Assembly (NCBI RefSeq): GCF_003259155.1
Contig: NZ_QGMQ01000002.1
Location: forward strand, 370,925-434,924
Origin: Marinimicrobium alkaliphilum
Lineage (GTDB): Bacteria > Pseudomonadota > Gammaproteobacteria > Pseudomonadales > Cellvibrionaceae
Direction: 5' to 3'
DNA: 64,000 bases
The notes under the pieces are model-generated. The model was given only the letters and a program-made list of their open reading frames with translations, ran no database searches and had not been told where the DNA came from. Position 1 is the first letter of the stretch. Every line of letters starts with the position of its first letter. The translations under genes and the position numbers were made by a program. Below, piece by piece: positions 29,390 through 39,228 of this stretch.

Positions 29390-30010
29390 ATGATCGGACG
29401 CCTGCACGGAACACTACTGGAAAAACAGCCGCCTTACTTGCTGATTGACGTCAACGGCGTCGGCTACGAAGTGCAGGCGCCCATGACCACCTTCTATCAG
29501 TTGCCCGCATTGGGCGAGACCGCCACCCTCTACACTCACCTGGCGGTGAGCGAGACCGCCCAACAGTTGTTCGGCTTCGCCCAGGAGCGCGACCGGCGCC
29601 TGTTTCGCACCCTGATCAAGGTCAGCGGTGTCGGCCCCAAACTGGCGGTGGCCATTCTTTCGGGCATGGAAACCGATGATATCGTGCGCTGCGTGCGCGA
29701 TGACGACGTCAAGGCTCTGGTACGGGTGCCGGGCGTGGGCAAGAAGACTGCCGAGCGGCTGATGATTGAGCTCGGTGACCGGCTCAAACAATGGGAACTG
29801 CCGCGCCACGATCTGCTGACCCCGGATGTGGCACCGGCGCCCGGCAACCAGGACAAGGACAATCAGGCTGAGGCCGAGAGCGCCCTGATTGCCTTGGGCT
29901 ACAAGCCCACCGAGGCCGCTAAAATGATCGCGGCCGCTGTCCGTCAGGACCCGGTGGCAGGCAGCGAGACGCTGATCCGCCTGGCCCTGCGCAGCATGGT
30001 TTCGGGCTGA
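29390..30010 (+). CDS. ruvA: RuvA Holliday-junction-binding protein
   Basis: 206 residues from ATG 29390. MIGRLHGTLLEKQPPYLLID opens the OB-fold domain. Two helix-hairpin-helix motifs follow (VSGVGPKLAVAILSG and VPGVGKKTAERLMIEL), and the C-terminal RuvB-binding domain contains ALIALGYKPTEAAKMI. RuvA tetramers clamp the junction and load RuvB. The longer upstream open frame covers the ruvC end and is discarded. Confidence 0.97.
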   Translation: MIGRLHGTLLEKQPPYLLIDVNGVGYEVQAPMTTFYQLPALGETATLYTHLAVSETAQQLFGFAQERDRRLFRTLIKVSGVGPKLAVAILSGMETDDIVRCVRDDDVKALVRVPGVGKKTAERLMIELGDRLKQWELPRHDLLTPDVAPAPGNQDKDNQAEAESALIALGYKPTEAAKMIAAAVRQDPVAGSETLIRLALRSMVSG

Positions 30011-30050
30011 GTCCGAACAACGATAACCGCCGTGAGCGAGCACCACTGCC

Positions 30051-31073
30051 ATGATTGAAACTGACCGTCTGATTGCCGCCGCCCCCCAGGAGCGAGAAGA
30101 ACAATTTGATCGGGCCATTCGCCCGAAAACCCTGGCTGAGTACGTCGGGCAGCCTACCGTGCGCGAGCAAATGGAGATTTTTATCGGCGCGGCCCGGCAG
30201 CGGGGCGATTCTCTCGATCATACCCTGGTGTTTGGCCCACCCGGATTGGGCAAAACCACCCTTGCCAATATCATCGCCGCCGAAATGAGGGTGTCGCTCA
30301 AAAGCACCTCCGGGCCGGTGCTGGAAAAGGCGGGCGACCTGGCCGCCATGATGACCAACCTCGAGGCCGGCGACGTGCTCTTTATCGACGAGATTCACCG
30401 GTTGAGCCCGGTGGTCGAAGAGATCCTCTATCCGGCGATGGAGGACTTTCAGCTCGACATCATGATCGGCGAGGGCCCGGCGGCGCGCTCCATCAAACTG
30501 GACTTGCCGCCCTTCACCCTGGTGGGCGCCACCACCCGCGCCGGGCTCCTGACCTCGCCATTGCGTGATCGCTTCGGTATCGTTCAGCGCCTGGAGTTTT
30601 ATAACATTGCTGACCTGAGCCATATCGTGGCCCGCTCGGCGAGCCTGCTCGGGGTGGAGATGGAGTCCGGCGGCGCCGAGGAGGTGGCCCGGCGCTCGCG
30701 CGGCACGCCCCGGATTGCCAACCGTCTGCTGCGCCGTGTGCGCGATTACGCCGAAGTCAAAAGTGACGGCCGGATCACCACCGACATCGCCGACCGGGCC
30801 CTGAATATGCTCAATGTCGACGAGCGCGGTTTCGATCATATGGACCGACGGCTGCTGCTGACCCTGATGGAAAATTTTGGCGGGGGCCCGGTGGGTATTG
30901 AGAGCCTCTCGGCGGCGATCAGCGAAGAGCGCGGGACGATTGAGGATGTGATTGAGCCTTACCTGATCCAGCAGGGCTTCCTTGCGCGCACCCCGCGTGG
31001 ACGCGTGGTTACTGACCATGCCTACGTACACTTTGGCCTGCCCGTGCCGGGCAGTGCCACGCCCGACAACTGA
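30051..31073 (+). CDS. ruvB: RuvB Holliday-junction branch-migration ATPase
   Basis: 340 residues. AAA+ ATPase with Walker [10 protein letters not shown], Walker [10 protein letters not shown], sensor region [20 protein letters not shown] including the arginine finger, and a winged-helix DNA-binding C terminus ([13 protein letters not shown]). It is the motor of branch migration. It starts 40 bases after ruvA. Confidence 0.98.
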   Translation: MIETDRLIAAAPQEREEQFDRAIRPKTLAEYVGQPTVREQMEIFIGAARQRGDSLDHTLVFGPPGLGKTTLANIIAAEMRVSLKSTSGPVLEKAGDLAAMMTNLEAGDVLFIDEIHRLSPVVEEILYPAMEDFQLDIMIGEGPAARSIKLDLPPFTLVGATTRAGLLTSPLRDRFGIVQRLEFYNIADLSHIVARSASLLGVEMESGGAEEVARRSRGTPRIANRLLRRVRDYAEVKSDGRITTDIADRALNMLNVDERGFDHMDRRLLLTLMENFGGGPVGIESLSAAISEERGTIEDVIEPYLIQQGFLARTPRGRVVTDHAYVHFGLPVPGSATPDN

Positions 31074-31097
31074 TTGTCATCAAACGGGAACCGCTGT

Positions 31098-31520
31098 ATG
31101 GCATTTTCGATCCCCGTGCGCGTTTACATTGAGGACACCGACGCGGGCGGTATTGTCTATTACGTCAATTACCTCAAGTATATGGAGCGGGCGCGGACAG
31201 AACTTCTGCGGGCTTTGGGGTATGATAAGCCCGCGATTTTGGAGGGTGGTCAACTGCTGGTGGTGCACTCGGCCCAGATCAGTTACCGGCGTCCCGCGCG
31301 GCTCGACGACGCACTTGGCGTAACCGCCGATGTCGCCCGGCTGGCGCGCACTTACGTAGAATTCGAGCAGCGTGTGTGGCGAGGGAACGATTTGTTATGC
31401 GAGGGTCTAATCCGCGTTGCCTGTGTCAGCGGAGAGCGGATGAAACCCAGCGCCATGCCCAAAGATTTGCACGAAAATGTGGCGCGTTGGTGCGAACAGC
31501 ACCAGGAACAGACCGACTGA
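31098..31520 (+). CDS. ybgC: Tol-Pal-associated acyl-CoA thioesterase YbgC
   Basis: 140 residues from ATG 31098 (TTG 31074 is an alternative directly after the ruvB stop). Hot-dog fold with YIEDTDAGGIVYYVNYLKYM containing the catalytic Asp, then RARTELLRALGYD. YbgC hydrolyses short or medium acyl-CoA and interacts with phospholipid synthesis enzymes in E. coli. It is the first gene of the tol-pal cluster. Confidence 0.95.
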   Translation: MAFSIPVRVYIEDTDAGGIVYYVNYLKYMERARTELLRALGYDKPAILEGGQLLVVHSAQISYRRPARLDDALGVTADVARLARTYVEFEQRVWRGNDLLCEGLIRVACVSGERMKPSAMPKDLHENVARWCEQHQEQTD

Positions 31521-31578
31521 CAAAAATTTACATGATTTAACGCCCGGGACCGGGCCAACTGACGAGAAGCTTACTGAT

Positions 31579-32271
31579 ATGTCTGACGTTCAGCATTCCA
31601 TGTCGATTTGGGGATTGATCGCCGATGCCGGCGTACTGGTGCAACTGGTGATGCTGTCACTGTTGCTCGCCTCGGTGTTTTCCTGGGTGGTGATTGTCCA
31701 GCGGGGTATCTATCAAACGCGGGCCCGGTCGCAGTTCCTCGCCTTCGAGAAGCAATTTTGGTCCGGCGTCGACCTGGGCAACCTCTACCGCCAGGGCAAT
31801 GGTCGGGTGATTGATGGGGCGGAGACTATCTTTCGTGCAGGCTTCAAGGAATTCACTCGCCTGCGACAGCAATCCGGTGCCGACTCGGATGCGGTCATGG
31901 ACGGTAGCCAGCGGGCTATGCGCGTGGCTTTGGCGCGGGAAGAGGAAAAGCTGGAGTCCGGCCTCCCGTTTCTGGCCAGTGTCGGGTCGGTCAGCCCCTA
32001 TGTGGGTTTGTTTGGTACCGTCTGGGGGATCATGAATGCGTTTCGTGGCCTTGCCAGTGTGCACCAGCCGACCTTGGCGGTGGTTGCCCCGGGTATCGCC
32101 GAGGCCCTGATTGCTACGGCCATGGGCCTGTTCGCCGCGATCCCCGCAGTGCTTGCTTTCAACCGCTACTCATCCCGTGCCGAGTCGTTGCTAGGTAACT
32201 ATCAGACCTTTGCGGAAGAGTTTTCCTCGATTTTGCACCGCCAGGTGCATCACAAAAACGTGTCCTCATAG
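31579..32271 (+). CDS. tolQ: TolQ, Tol-Pal motor subunit
   Basis: 230 residues from ATG 31579. Three membrane helices, the first at residues 18-38. The segment FLASVGSVSPYVGLFGTVWG and the last helix with ALIATAMGLFAAIPAVLAFN are ExbB/TolQ/MotA signatures. TolQ pentamers with TolR form the proton channel driving TolA. The longer upstream frame overlaps ybgC and lacks support. Confidence 0.97.
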   Translation: MSDVQHSMSIWGLIADAGVLVQLVMLSLLLASVFSWVVIVQRGIYQTRARSQFLAFEKQFWSGVDLGNLYRQGNGRVIDGAETIFRAGFKEFTRLRQQSGADSDAVMDGSQRAMRVALAREEEKLESGLPFLASVGSVSPYVGLFGTVWGIMNAFRGLASVHQPTLAVVAPGIAEALIATAMGLFAAIPAVLAFNRYSSRAESLLGNYQTFAEEFSSILHRQVHHKNVSS

Positions 32272-32289
32272 GCAAAAGGGTAGCGGTTT

Positions 32290-32724
32290 ATGGCGGAGTT
32301 CAGGCCCAGAGGCAAGAAAAAACGCTTTATGTCAGACATCAATGTGGTTCCCTATATTGATGTCATGCTGGTGCTGTTGATTGTGTTTATGGTGACCGCA
32401 CCCATGCTGATGCAGGGTGTGCGCGTCGATCTGCCGCAATCGGCGGCCGAGGCTATCGAAACCAATGAAGACGAAGAGCCGATTATTGTGTCAGTACGTG
32501 CTGATGGCACTTACTATCTGAATGTCGGTGGCGATCAGGAAGAGGAAAAGCCCCTGGCGGACATTACTGAAATGGTCAGCCGGGTGCTGCGTCAACAGCC
32601 TCAGACCCAGGTGCTGGTGTGGGGCGATCGCAATGTCAGCTACGGTGTGGTGGTAAGCCTGATGAGTGAACTCCAGGGCGCCGGTGCTCCCGCCGTAGGC
32701 TTGATCACGGAGCCGCCACAGTAA
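32290..32724 (+). CDS. tolR: TolR, Tol-Pal motor subunit
   Basis: 144 residues. A single membrane helix, PYIDVMLVLLIVFMVTAPML, contains the proton-carrying Asp. The periplasmic domain has RVDLPQSAAEAI and VLVWGDRNVSYGVVVSLMSEL. It partners TolQ. It starts 18 bases after tolQ and ends 2 bases before tolA. Confidence 0.97.
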   Translation: MAEFRPRGKKKRFMSDINVVPYIDVMLVLLIVFMVTAPMLMQGVRVDLPQSAAEAIETNEDEEPIIVSVRADGTYYLNVGGDQEEEKPLADITEMVSRVLRQQPQTQVLVWGDRNVSYGVVVSLMSELQGAGAPAVGLITEPPQ

Positions 32725-32726
32725 CC

Positions 32727-33554
32727 ATGGGCTGGATAAGAGCGAACTGGCTATCGGCGAACAGCTATACACTGCCTGTGGTGGTGAGCTTGGTGATGCA
32801 CAGCTTTTTGGTCGTAGTGATGGCCTGGGGCTGGGAGCCTTCGACACCGGAAATACGTCAGGTGCAGACGCCCCGCTATATTCAGGCCACATTGGTGGAA
32901 ATGAGTGCCAGCGCGCCTGAGCCGGCCCAGCAGGAACAGAGTAACGTCATTGATATGCGTGAGCGGCAACGGGAGCGGGAGCGCCAGGAAGCGGAGCGTC
33001 AACGCCAGCAGGAGGCCGAACGTCAGCGCCAGCAGCAGCGTGAACGGGAACAGCGTGAGCGCGAGCAACGAGAACGCGAAGCCCGTGAGCGGCGGGAGCG
33101 GGAGGCTCAGGCCCAAGCCCAGCGCGAGCGCGAAGAACGGGAGCGTCAGGAGCGTGAACGTCAGGCCCGCGAGGCCCGGGAGCGTGAGGCTCGGCAACGC
33201 CTCGACGACGCTATGGCGCGCGAGGAAGAGTTTCTTGATGCCCAGCGCGCCCAGACGCTGGCGCAGAGCTATGTCGGCCAGATTGCGGCGCGTATTGAAC
33301 AAAACTGGAGTCGCCCGCCCTCGGCCCGGCGCGATATGGAAGTGGAATTGTTGATCCAACTGGTACCCACCGGGCGGGTTGTCAATGTTACGGTGACCCG
33401 CAGCAGTGGGGATGCGGCTTTTGACCGGTCCGCCGAGCAGGCGGTCAACCGTGTAGAGCGATTTACCGAGGTGCAGGATATGCCCACCGATCTATTCGAG
33501 CGTCAATTTCGCCAGCTGCGGCTGGTATTCAAACCAGAGGACTTACGCTTGTGA
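32727..33554 (+). CDS. tolA: TolA, periplasm-spanning Tol-Pal effector
   Basis: 275 residues. An N-terminal membrane helix (about 13-35) precedes a long, extremely charged helix (about residues 75-170) built from repeated RQR, EREQR and EAER units, richer in Arg/Glu/Gln than the Ala/Lys-rich E. coli helix. The C-terminal TolA domain follows, with [20 protein letters not shown] and [18 protein letters not shown]. It connects TolQR to TolB/Pal across the periplasm. Its stop overlaps the tolB GTG start. Confidence 0.94.
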   Translation: MGWIRANWLSANSYTLPVVVSLVMHSFLVVVMAWGWEPSTPEIRQVQTPRYIQATLVEMSASAPEPAQQEQSNVIDMRERQRERERQEAERQRQQEAERQRQQQREREQREREQREREARERREREAQAQAQREREERERQERERQAREAREREARQRLDDAMAREEEFLDAQRAQTLAQSYVGQIAARIEQNWSRPPSARRDMEVELLIQLVPTGRVVNVTVTRSSGDAAFDRSAEQAVNRVERFTEVQDMPTDLFERQFRQLRLVFKPEDLRL

Positions 33555-34855
33555 GACATATGCTTGTCAGACAGTTTGTTGTGGTCGCACTGCTGCTGTG
33601 GGGGGCGAGCGCCCAGGCGCAGTTGACCATTGAAATCACCCGTGGGGTTGATAACCCGACCCCCATCGCGATCGTGCCCATGGGCTGGAACGGTCCGGCT
33701 CTGGACGAAGATATCAGTGCGATTATCTCCGCCAACCTGTTGCGCAGTGGTCTGTTCGACCCGCTGTCGCGAAATGATATGCTCTCCTTTCCCACCAGCG
33801 GCTCAGACGTGCACTTTCGCGACTGGCGAGTACTGGGCACGGAATACCTGTTGGTGGGTAATATCGAGCAGCGCGGCGATCGCTATCATGTCAGTTTTGA
33901 GCTGTTTGACGTGCTTGGGCAGAGCCGATTGATGGCCCGTCAAACCATTGATGGTAGCGCTGGCCAGCTGCGCGATATCGCCCACACCATCAGTGATCGC
34001 ATTTACGAGACCCTGACTGGCGTACGCGGTGCGTTCGCCACCGAGATCGTTTTCGTCGAGGCATTTCACGAAGAAGGCACGGCCGAGCCAAGCTTGTACC
34101 GTTTGATGCTCGCTGATGCCGACGGCGCACGGCCGCGTATGTTGCTGGAGTCGAGCGAGCCGATTCTTTCACCGGCGTGGTCGCCGGACGGGGAGCGCAT
34201 CGCCTATGTGTCCTTCGAAACCAGTCGACCGGCCATTTTTGTGCAGGACCTGGCCACTGGCGAGCGGCAGCAGATTACCGACTTCCAGGGCCTCAACGGT
34301 GCCCCAGCCTGGTCGCCGGATGGCACCAAGCTCGCCATGGTGCTGTCCCGTGACGGAAATCCGGAGATTTACACCATTGATGTGCGCACGCGCGAGCTGA
34401 CCCGGATCACCAACCATTTTGCAATTGATACCGAACCCAGCTGGACGCCGGACGGAAAAGGGATTATTTTTACCTCAAATCGCGGCGGCCGTCCCCAGAT
34501 TTATCAGGTGACGCTTGCCAACGGGCGGGTTGAGCGCTTAACCTTCGAAGGTAACTTCAACGCCAGCGCGCGTCTGACTGCGGATGGCAAGCATATGGTC
34601 ATGGTGCACCAGCGTGGCGGCGTGTTCCACATTGCCGTGCAGGACCTGGAAACCGGGGTCGTACGCATTTTGTCGGAGACCGACTGGGATGAATCCCCAA
34701 CCATCGCCCCCAATGGTGCCATGCTGATGTACGCGACTCGACAGAACGGTAAGGGTATTCTGGCGGCGGTGTCACTCGATGCCGGAACCCGTTTCCGCCT
34801 GCCGTCCGAGCAGGGCGATGTCAGGGAACCGGCCTGGTCGCCGTATTTTGATTAG
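33551..34855 (+). CDS. tolB: TolB, periplasmic beta-propeller of the Tol-Pal system
   Basis: 434 residues from GTG 33551 (overlap GTGA with tolA); ATG 33560 is an alternative. The signal peptide ends near GASAQAQ. An N-terminal D1 domain with [18 protein letters not shown] is followed by a six-bladed propeller with repeated [34 protein letters not shown] and [17 protein letters not shown]. TolB binds Pal and is released by TolA. Confidence 0.97.
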   Translation: MRHMLVRQFVVVALLLWGASAQAQLTIEITRGVDNPTPIAIVPMGWNGPALDEDISAIISANLLRSGLFDPLSRNDMLSFPTSGSDVHFRDWRVLGTEYLLVGNIEQRGDRYHVSFELFDVLGQSRLMARQTIDGSAGQLRDIAHTISDRIYETLTGVRGAFATEIVFVEAFHEEGTAEPSLYRLMLADADGARPRMLLESSEPILSPAWSPDGERIAYVSFETSRPAIFVQDLATGERQQITDFQGLNGAPAWSPDGTKLAMVLSRDGNPEIYTIDVRTRELTRITNHFAIDTEPSWTPDGKGIIFTSNRGGRPQIYQVTLANGRVERLTFEGNFNASARLTADGKHMVMVHQRGGVFHIAVQDLETGVVRILSETDWDESPTIAPNGAMLMYATRQNGKGILAAVSLDAGTRFRLPSEQGDVREPAWSPYFD

Positions 34856-34860
34856 TAGTA

Positions 34861-34893
34861 AGCCGGGGGCCGAAAAGCGCCCGGCCAAGGTTT
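34861..34893 (+). terminator. Possible attenuator hairpin between tolB and pal
   Basis: GCCGGGGGC pairs with GCGCCCGGC with one mismatch, around a CGAAAA loop. Five bases later there is a TTTTT run. The hairpin-to-T distance is not ideal, so partial termination to tune pal expression is only a possibility. Confidence 0.3.
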
Positions 34894-34947
34894 TTCTACT
34901 GAGTGCAACACAACAAACACAGTCCAACACATTATTGGAGTCGACAC

Positions 34948-35463
34948 ATGATGATTAAATTAATAAAACAGGGTTTGAGTCTGGCCGTGGTTCTGGCCTT
35001 TTTGGCGGGTTGTTCCAGCACCGATACCGTTGACGAAGATGCGGCGGCAGCGGCGGAAGCTGAGCGCAGCGGCGTGACTACCGGTACCAGTGGTCGTGAA
35101 GGTATGGGCAGTCGCAGTGACCGCGACGAGGAAGCCGAAAGTCTGGAACGCATCGTGTACTTTGACTTCGACCAAGCCGTACTCAAGCCGCAAACCCGTG
35201 CGCTGTTGCTGGCGCATGCCGAGCGTCTGCGCAATAACCCGGTGAATGTCCGTCTGGAAGGCCACACTGATGAGCGCGGTACCCGCGAATACAACATGGC
35301 CCTTGGCGAGCGTCGTGCCAACGCTGTGCGTGACTTCCTGGTACTGCAGGGTGTGCCGCGCAACTCCATCGAAGTGGTCAGCTATGGTGAAGAGCGCCCG
35401 CTGGCCTCAGGCAGCAACGAACGTGCTTGGGGACAAAACCGTCGCGTTGAAATCAAATACTAA
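34948..35463 (+). CDS. pal: Pal, peptidoglycan-associated lipoprotein
   Basis: 171 residues from ATG 34948, with TTGGAG at 34935-34940. The lipobox FLAGC gives lipidation at Cys22. A Ser/Gly/acidic linker precedes the OmpA-like domain with RIVYFDFDQAVLKPQTRALL and LEGHTDERGTREYNMALGER, the DAP-binding motif. Pal anchors the outer membrane to peptidoglycan and is relocated by TolB/TolA. Confidence 0.97.
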   Translation: MMIKLIKQGLSLAVVLAFLAGCSSTDTVDEDAAAAAEAERSGVTTGTSGREGMGSRSDRDEEAESLERIVYFDFDQAVLKPQTRALLLAHAERLRNNPVNVRLEGHTDERGTREYNMALGERRANAVRDFLVLQGVPRNSIEVVSYGEERPLASGSNERAWGQNRRVEIKY

Positions 35464-35478
35464 ACCACAGGTTTGATC

Positions 35479-36234
35479 ATGGTTAAATATCTGCTTGCAG
35501 CGGCCGTTCTGGCCGCTGCGCCTGTACTTCAGGCCCAGGTGGAAGTTCGCGAATCCACGCCTCAGGGTGTGCGTGCCTCTTCGGGCGCGCAATCCGGGCA
35601 GCCGCAGTCAGGTCAAGGCAGCGGTGCAGGCGAAGCATCCTCCATGCTGTCGGAACTCTATTTTCAGCTGCAAACGCTGCAGCAGGAAGTGCTTGAGTTG
35701 CGCGGTCAGGTTGAAGAGCAGGCACACGAAATCCAGCGTCTCAAACAGCAGCGCATGGATGACTACATGGACCTGGACCGACGCCTGAGTGAGCTTAGCG
35801 GTGGCGGAGCGCTGCCCGGTGGCAGTGTGGGGGCGGGTCGCGCCGGTGGTGGCAGTCTCGACAGTGATGCCGAGGCGGAAGTTTACCGCGCTGCCTATGA
35901 CCGCCTGCGTCAACGGGACCTCGACGGTGCCGCAGAGGCGTTCAAGTCACATCTTGAGCGCTTTCCGGATGGTGACTTTACCGGCAACAGCTACTACTGG
36001 CTGGGTGAAATCTATCTTCTGAAAGACGAGCTGGGTGATGCCCGCGATTGGTTCAGCCGGTTATTGGAAGACTTTCCGGATGACCGCAAGGTGCCCGACG
36101 CCAAGTATAAGCTGGCACGGGTGTATCATTTGCAAGGGGATGACAATCAAGCCCGACGCCTGATGCAGGAAGTTGCCGATAGTGGCAGTGACGCGGCGCG
36201 TCTTGCGCAGCAGTACCTGCAGGAAAATTTTTAG
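35479..36234 (+). CDS. cpoB: CpoB (YbgF), Tol-Pal accessory periplasmic protein
   Basis: 251 residues from ATG 35479. Signal peptide to AAPVLQAQ. An N-terminal trimerising coiled coil (about 50-105, LYFQLQTLQQEVLELRGQVE) leads to a Gly-rich linker and C-terminal tetratricopeptide-like repeats (YRAAYDRLRQRDLDGAAEAF, GNSYYWLGEIYLLKDELGDA). CpoB coordinates PBP1B with Tol-Pal during constriction in E. coli. Last gene of the operon; a strong terminator follows. Confidence 0.95.
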   Translation: MVKYLLAAAVLAAAPVLQAQVEVRESTPQGVRASSGAQSGQPQSGQGSGAGEASSMLSELYFQLQTLQQEVLELRGQVEEQAHEIQRLKQQRMDDYMDLDRRLSELSGGGALPGGSVGAGRAGGGSLDSDAEAEVYRAAYDRLRQRDLDGAAEAFKSHLERFPDGDFTGNSYYWLGEIYLLKDELGDARDWFSRLLEDFPDDRKVPDAKYKLARVYHLQGDDNQARRLMQEVADSGSDAARLAQQYLQENF

Positions 36235-36257
36235 CCCGGCGTTAATGGGCTTAAAAC

Positions 36258-36290
36258 AAAAAAATCCCGGCAGTCGCCGGGATTTTTTGT
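36258..36290 (+). terminator. Rho-independent terminator of the tol-pal operon
   Basis: AATCCCGGC (36263-36271) pairs with GCCGGGATT (36276-36284), with a 4-base loop, preceded by an A-run and followed by TTTT. Because of the A-run it may also terminate the convergent ppnN transcript. Confidence 0.9.
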
Positions 36291-36312
36291 TTCTGCCTTC
36301 GGGTGTCCGGCT

Positions 36313-37740
36313 TCAATCCTTGACGATGCGATAACAGGGTACATACTCCTTGCCGGGGAATTTCATCCGGTTCTGTGCGACAAAGGCATTCAGCAGATCG
36401 TCCAGCGAGGCCATCATGGTCGAATCGCCCCGCAGCTCGAAGTGCCCGTGAGCCTCGATCGCTCGTATGCCTTCCTCTTTTACATTGCCCGCCACGATTC
36501 CCGAAAATGCCCGGCGCAAGTTGGCGGCGAGCAGGTGTGTTGCCTGATCGCGATGCAGTGGTAGGGCGTGCATATTCTCGTGAGTAGGGTTAAAGGGCTG
36601 CTGAAAGTCTGGCTCAATGTGTAGCTGCCAATTGAAATAATAGGCATCGTCGGTATCGCGCCGGTGTTGGCGGACTTTCTTCATGGTTTCGCTCATGATT
36701 GAGGCGACCCGGGCCGGATCGTCAATCGCGATAGTGTAGAGCTTTTGTGCTTCGGGGCCGAGGGTATCGGCAATGAAGGCATCGATCTGTTCGAAATAGT
36801 CGGCTGAGCCGGAGGGTCCGGTAAATACCACCGGCAGAGGGATGTCGCGATTACTCGGGTGCAGGAGAACGCCGAGGATGTACAGAATTTCCTCCGCCGT
36901 GCCTACGCCCCCGGGAAAGATCACAATGCCGTGGCCGACACGCACGAACGCCTCCAGGCGTTTTTCGATGTCGGGCATGATCGCCAGTTCGTTGACAATT
37001 GGGTTGGGCGATTCAGCCGCAATGATGCCCGGCTCGGAAATGCCTAGATAACGTCCTCGCGTGATACGCTGTTTGGCGTGGCCTACGGCGGCACCCTTCA
37101 TGGGGCCCTTCATGGCGCCGGGGCCACAGCCGGTGCAGATATCCAGTCCTCGCAGACCCATTTGGTAGCCCACTTCCTTGGAGTAGTCGTATTCGACCTG
37201 GGATATCGAGTGACCGCCCCAGCACACCACCAGACTCGGTTCGGTGCCCGGACGCAGAATGCGGGCGTTGCGGAGCATATGGAAGACCGCATCGGTGATG
37301 CCATCGGTGGTGCTCAGGTCGAAGCGCGGGTTGTCGTGAATCTCGTCATTGGCGTAAACCACATCGCGCAGTACCGCGAACAGGTGTTCGTTGATACCGC
37401 GGATCATTTTGCCGTCGACAAAAGCGCTGGCCGGGGCGCCGGTCAGTTGTAGCTTGATGCCCCGTTCTTTCTGAAGAATTTTGATGTCGAAATCTTTGAA
37501 GCGCTCCAGCAACTCCTTGCCGTCATCAATATAGTTCCCGGCGTTCATCACTGCCAGCGCACAGCCTCGCAGCATCGGGTAAAGCCTCCCGGTGGCCACA
37601 TCGAGCAGCCGGCCGATTTCTTCGCGCGTGAGCAGGTTGAGTTGCCCGACCGGGGATACGGTGGTGTCGATCGTCTCATAGGGTTCACAGCCATAGTGGC
37701 CACGCAGATGGGGGGGGATGGTTTGTAGCTTTTGATTCAT
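36313..37740 (-). CDS. ppnN: Nucleotide 5'-monophosphate nucleosidase PpnN (YgdH)
   Basis: 475 residues from ATG 37740 (24 additional upstream codons are open but unsupported). The central Lysine-decarboxylase-like (LOG) fold has CTGCGPGAMKGPMKGAAVGH and FPGGVGTAEEILYILG, the nucleotide-binding PGGxGTxxE motif. Flanking domains match PpnN: N-terminal RGHYGCEPYETIDTTVSP and C-terminal PCYRIVKD. The enzyme hydrolyses purine and pyrimidine nucleoside monophosphates to base and ribose 5-phosphate, and is activated by ppGpp in E. coli. Confidence 0.93.
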   Translation of the reverse strand: MNQKLQTIPPHLRGHYGCEPYETIDTTVSPVGQLNLLTREEIGRLLDVATGRLYPMLRGCALAVMNAGNYIDDGKELLERFKDFDIKILQKERGIKLQLTGAPASAFVDGKMIRGINEHLFAVLRDVVYANDEIHDNPRFDLSTTDGITDAVFHMLRNARILRPGTEPSLVVCWGGHSISQVEYDYSKEVGYQMGLRGLDICTGCGPGAMKGPMKGAAVGHAKQRITRGRYLGISEPGIIAAESPNPIVNELAIMPDIEKRLEAFVRVGHGIVIFPGGVGTAEEILYILGVLLHPSNRDIPLPVVFTGPSGSADYFEQIDAFIADTLGPEAQKLYTIAIDDPARVASIMSETMKKVRQHRRDTDDAYYFNWQLHIEPDFQQPFNPTHENMHALPLHRDQATHLLAANLRRAFSGIVAGNVKEEGIRAIEAHGHFELRGDSTMMASLDDLLNAFVAQNRMKFPGKEYVPCYRIVKD

Positions 37741-37879
37741 AGGACCTCGCACTTCTACGGTTGACGGGGGCAGACGCCATTTTGGGGGCTCGCGCGTCGG
37801 GGGAACCTCCAAGGGTGTGTTACCCTTCGGTTTTGTTATCCAAGTATAGTCGAGTCACGTGCTCGAGGCGGGAGAGCTT

Positions 37880-38551
37880 ATGAAATATTTACCTTGTGTA
37901 GAGATGGAAGCCGGCGCTGCCGGTGCGGTTGATAGTGCTGTGATCTGGTTACACGGCCTTGGGGCTGACGGCCACGATTTTGCACCGTTGGTGCCGCAGT
38001 TGCGCTTGCCCGAAGGCGTTCGCACCCGCTTTGTCTTTCCCCATGCGCCCAAGATGCCGGTGACCATCAACGGCGGTTATGTGATGCCCGCCTGGTACGA
38101 TATTCTGGAAATGAGCATCGATCGTCGGGTTGACGTTGCGCAACTGAGCGCCTCTTCTGAGGCTGTTCAGGGGCTGATTCAGCGGGAGCTGGACGCGGGG
38201 GTGCGCAGCGAGCGTATTGTCCTCGCCGGTTTTTCCCAGGGGGGCGCAGTGGCCTACGAGGCCGGTCTGAGTTTTGACAAGCCGCTGGCGGGATTGCTGA
38301 TCCTGTCCAGTTACCTCGCCACGCGCGACAGTATTGCGCTGCACGCGGCCAATCGGAAAACTCCCATCCTGATTGAGCACGGCACCCGCGATCCGGTGGT
38401 GCCGGAAGCGCTGGGGGCTGCGGCCTATGAATGGTTGCGAGAGAAGGGTTATGCCGTGCGCTATCAGACTTACCCCATGGAGCACGGGGTATGCCCACAG
38501 CAAGTGGGCGCCATCAGCGAGTGGTTACAAGAGCGCCTGAAGAAAGGTTAG
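37880..38551 (+). CDS. Alpha/beta-hydrolase carboxylesterase (phospholipase/carboxylesterase family)
   Basis: 223 residues from ATG 37880, after GGGAGAG. The oxyanion region has WLHGLGADGHDFAPLVPQL, the nucleophile elbow is GFSQGG, the acid is in HGTRDPVVP and the His in YPMEHGVCPQ. This is the PF02230 family (EstB of Pseudomonas, related to acyl-protein thioesterases). It is cytoplasmic by absence of a signal and probably acts on short-chain esters. It is divergent from ppnN and convergent with napC. Confidence 0.92.
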   Translation: MKYLPCVEMEAGAAGAVDSAVIWLHGLGADGHDFAPLVPQLRLPEGVRTRFVFPHAPKMPVTINGGYVMPAWYDILEMSIDRRVDVAQLSASSEAVQGLIQRELDAGVRSERIVLAGFSQGGAVAYEAGLSFDKPLAGLLILSSYLATRDSIALHAANRKTPILIEHGTRDPVVPEALGAAAYEWLREKGYAVRYQTYPMEHGVCPQQVGAISEWLQERLKKG

Positions 38552-38569
38552 GCGGCGTTTTGCCACCGA

Positions 38570-39217
38570 TCACTCGGTGGCAAAACGCTGTTGCATGTAG
38601 CGGTCAAGGTGCGGCGTGTCTACCTCGTGCAGGCCCATGGGGACACCGGACATATCCGGCAAGTGGTGGGCGATACCTTTGTGACAGTCGATGCAGGTTT
38701 TTTCACCACTGGCCAGATAGGTGGAGTGCATGGCGCGCGCCCGGGGTGCTTGTAGGGTAAAGTCCATGGATTCAAACTCGTGGCAGTTACGGCATTCGAG
38801 TGAATCATTCGCTTTAAGGCGGCGCCATTCCCGCTCGGCCAGTTCCCGGCGTTTCGCCTCATACTTTTCATGGGTATTGATGGTGCCAAAGATCCAGCCC
38901 CACACTTCCTTTGAAGCCTCCATTTTGCGTGCAATTTTGAAGGTCCAGTCGTGCGGCACATGGCAGTCCGCACACTCGGCCCGCACGCCGGAGCGATTGG
39001 TGTAGTGGATGGTGGAAATCAGCTCCTGGTAGGGTTTGGACTGCATCTCGTGGCAACTGATACAGAACTCCTGGGTATTGGTCACCTCCAGGGCGGTGTT
39101 GAACCCGCCCCAGAACATGATACCCATGATAAAGCCACCCATACTCAGCACACCCATGCTGATGTAGGAAGCCGGGCGGTTAAAAACCTGCCAGTAGGTT
39201 TTCAGGAATTTCAGCAT
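38570..39217 (-). CDS. napC: NapC/NirT tetrahaem cytochrome c
   Basis: 215 residues. One N-terminal membrane anchor (about 20-45) and four CxxCH haem sites: CISCH, CADCH, CRNCH and CIDCH. NapC transfers electrons from the quinol pool to NapAB in the periplasm. It is the last gene of napEDABC, 11 bases after napB. Confidence 0.97.
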   Translation of the reverse strand: MLKFLKTYWQVFNRPASYISMGVLSMGGFIMGIMFWGGFNTALEVTNTQEFCISCHEMQSKPYQELISTIHYTNRSGVRAECADCHVPHDWTFKIARKMEASKEVWGWIFGTINTHEKYEAKRRELAEREWRRLKANDSLECRNCHEFESMDFTLQAPRARAMHSTYLASGEKTCIDCHKGIAHHLPDMSGVPMGLHEVDTPHLDRYMQQRFATE

Positions 39218-39228
39218 AGGTGACCTCG

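Noticed and set aside
30982-31323. Alternative frame bridging ruvB and ybgC
   Set aside because: Overlaps two well-defined genes in another phase and encodes no recognisable sequence.
32940-33230. The Arg/Glu/Gln repeat region of tolA as a separate low-complexity insertion
   Set aside because: TolA domain II is normally a long repetitive helix of variable sequence; both flanking domains are in frame.
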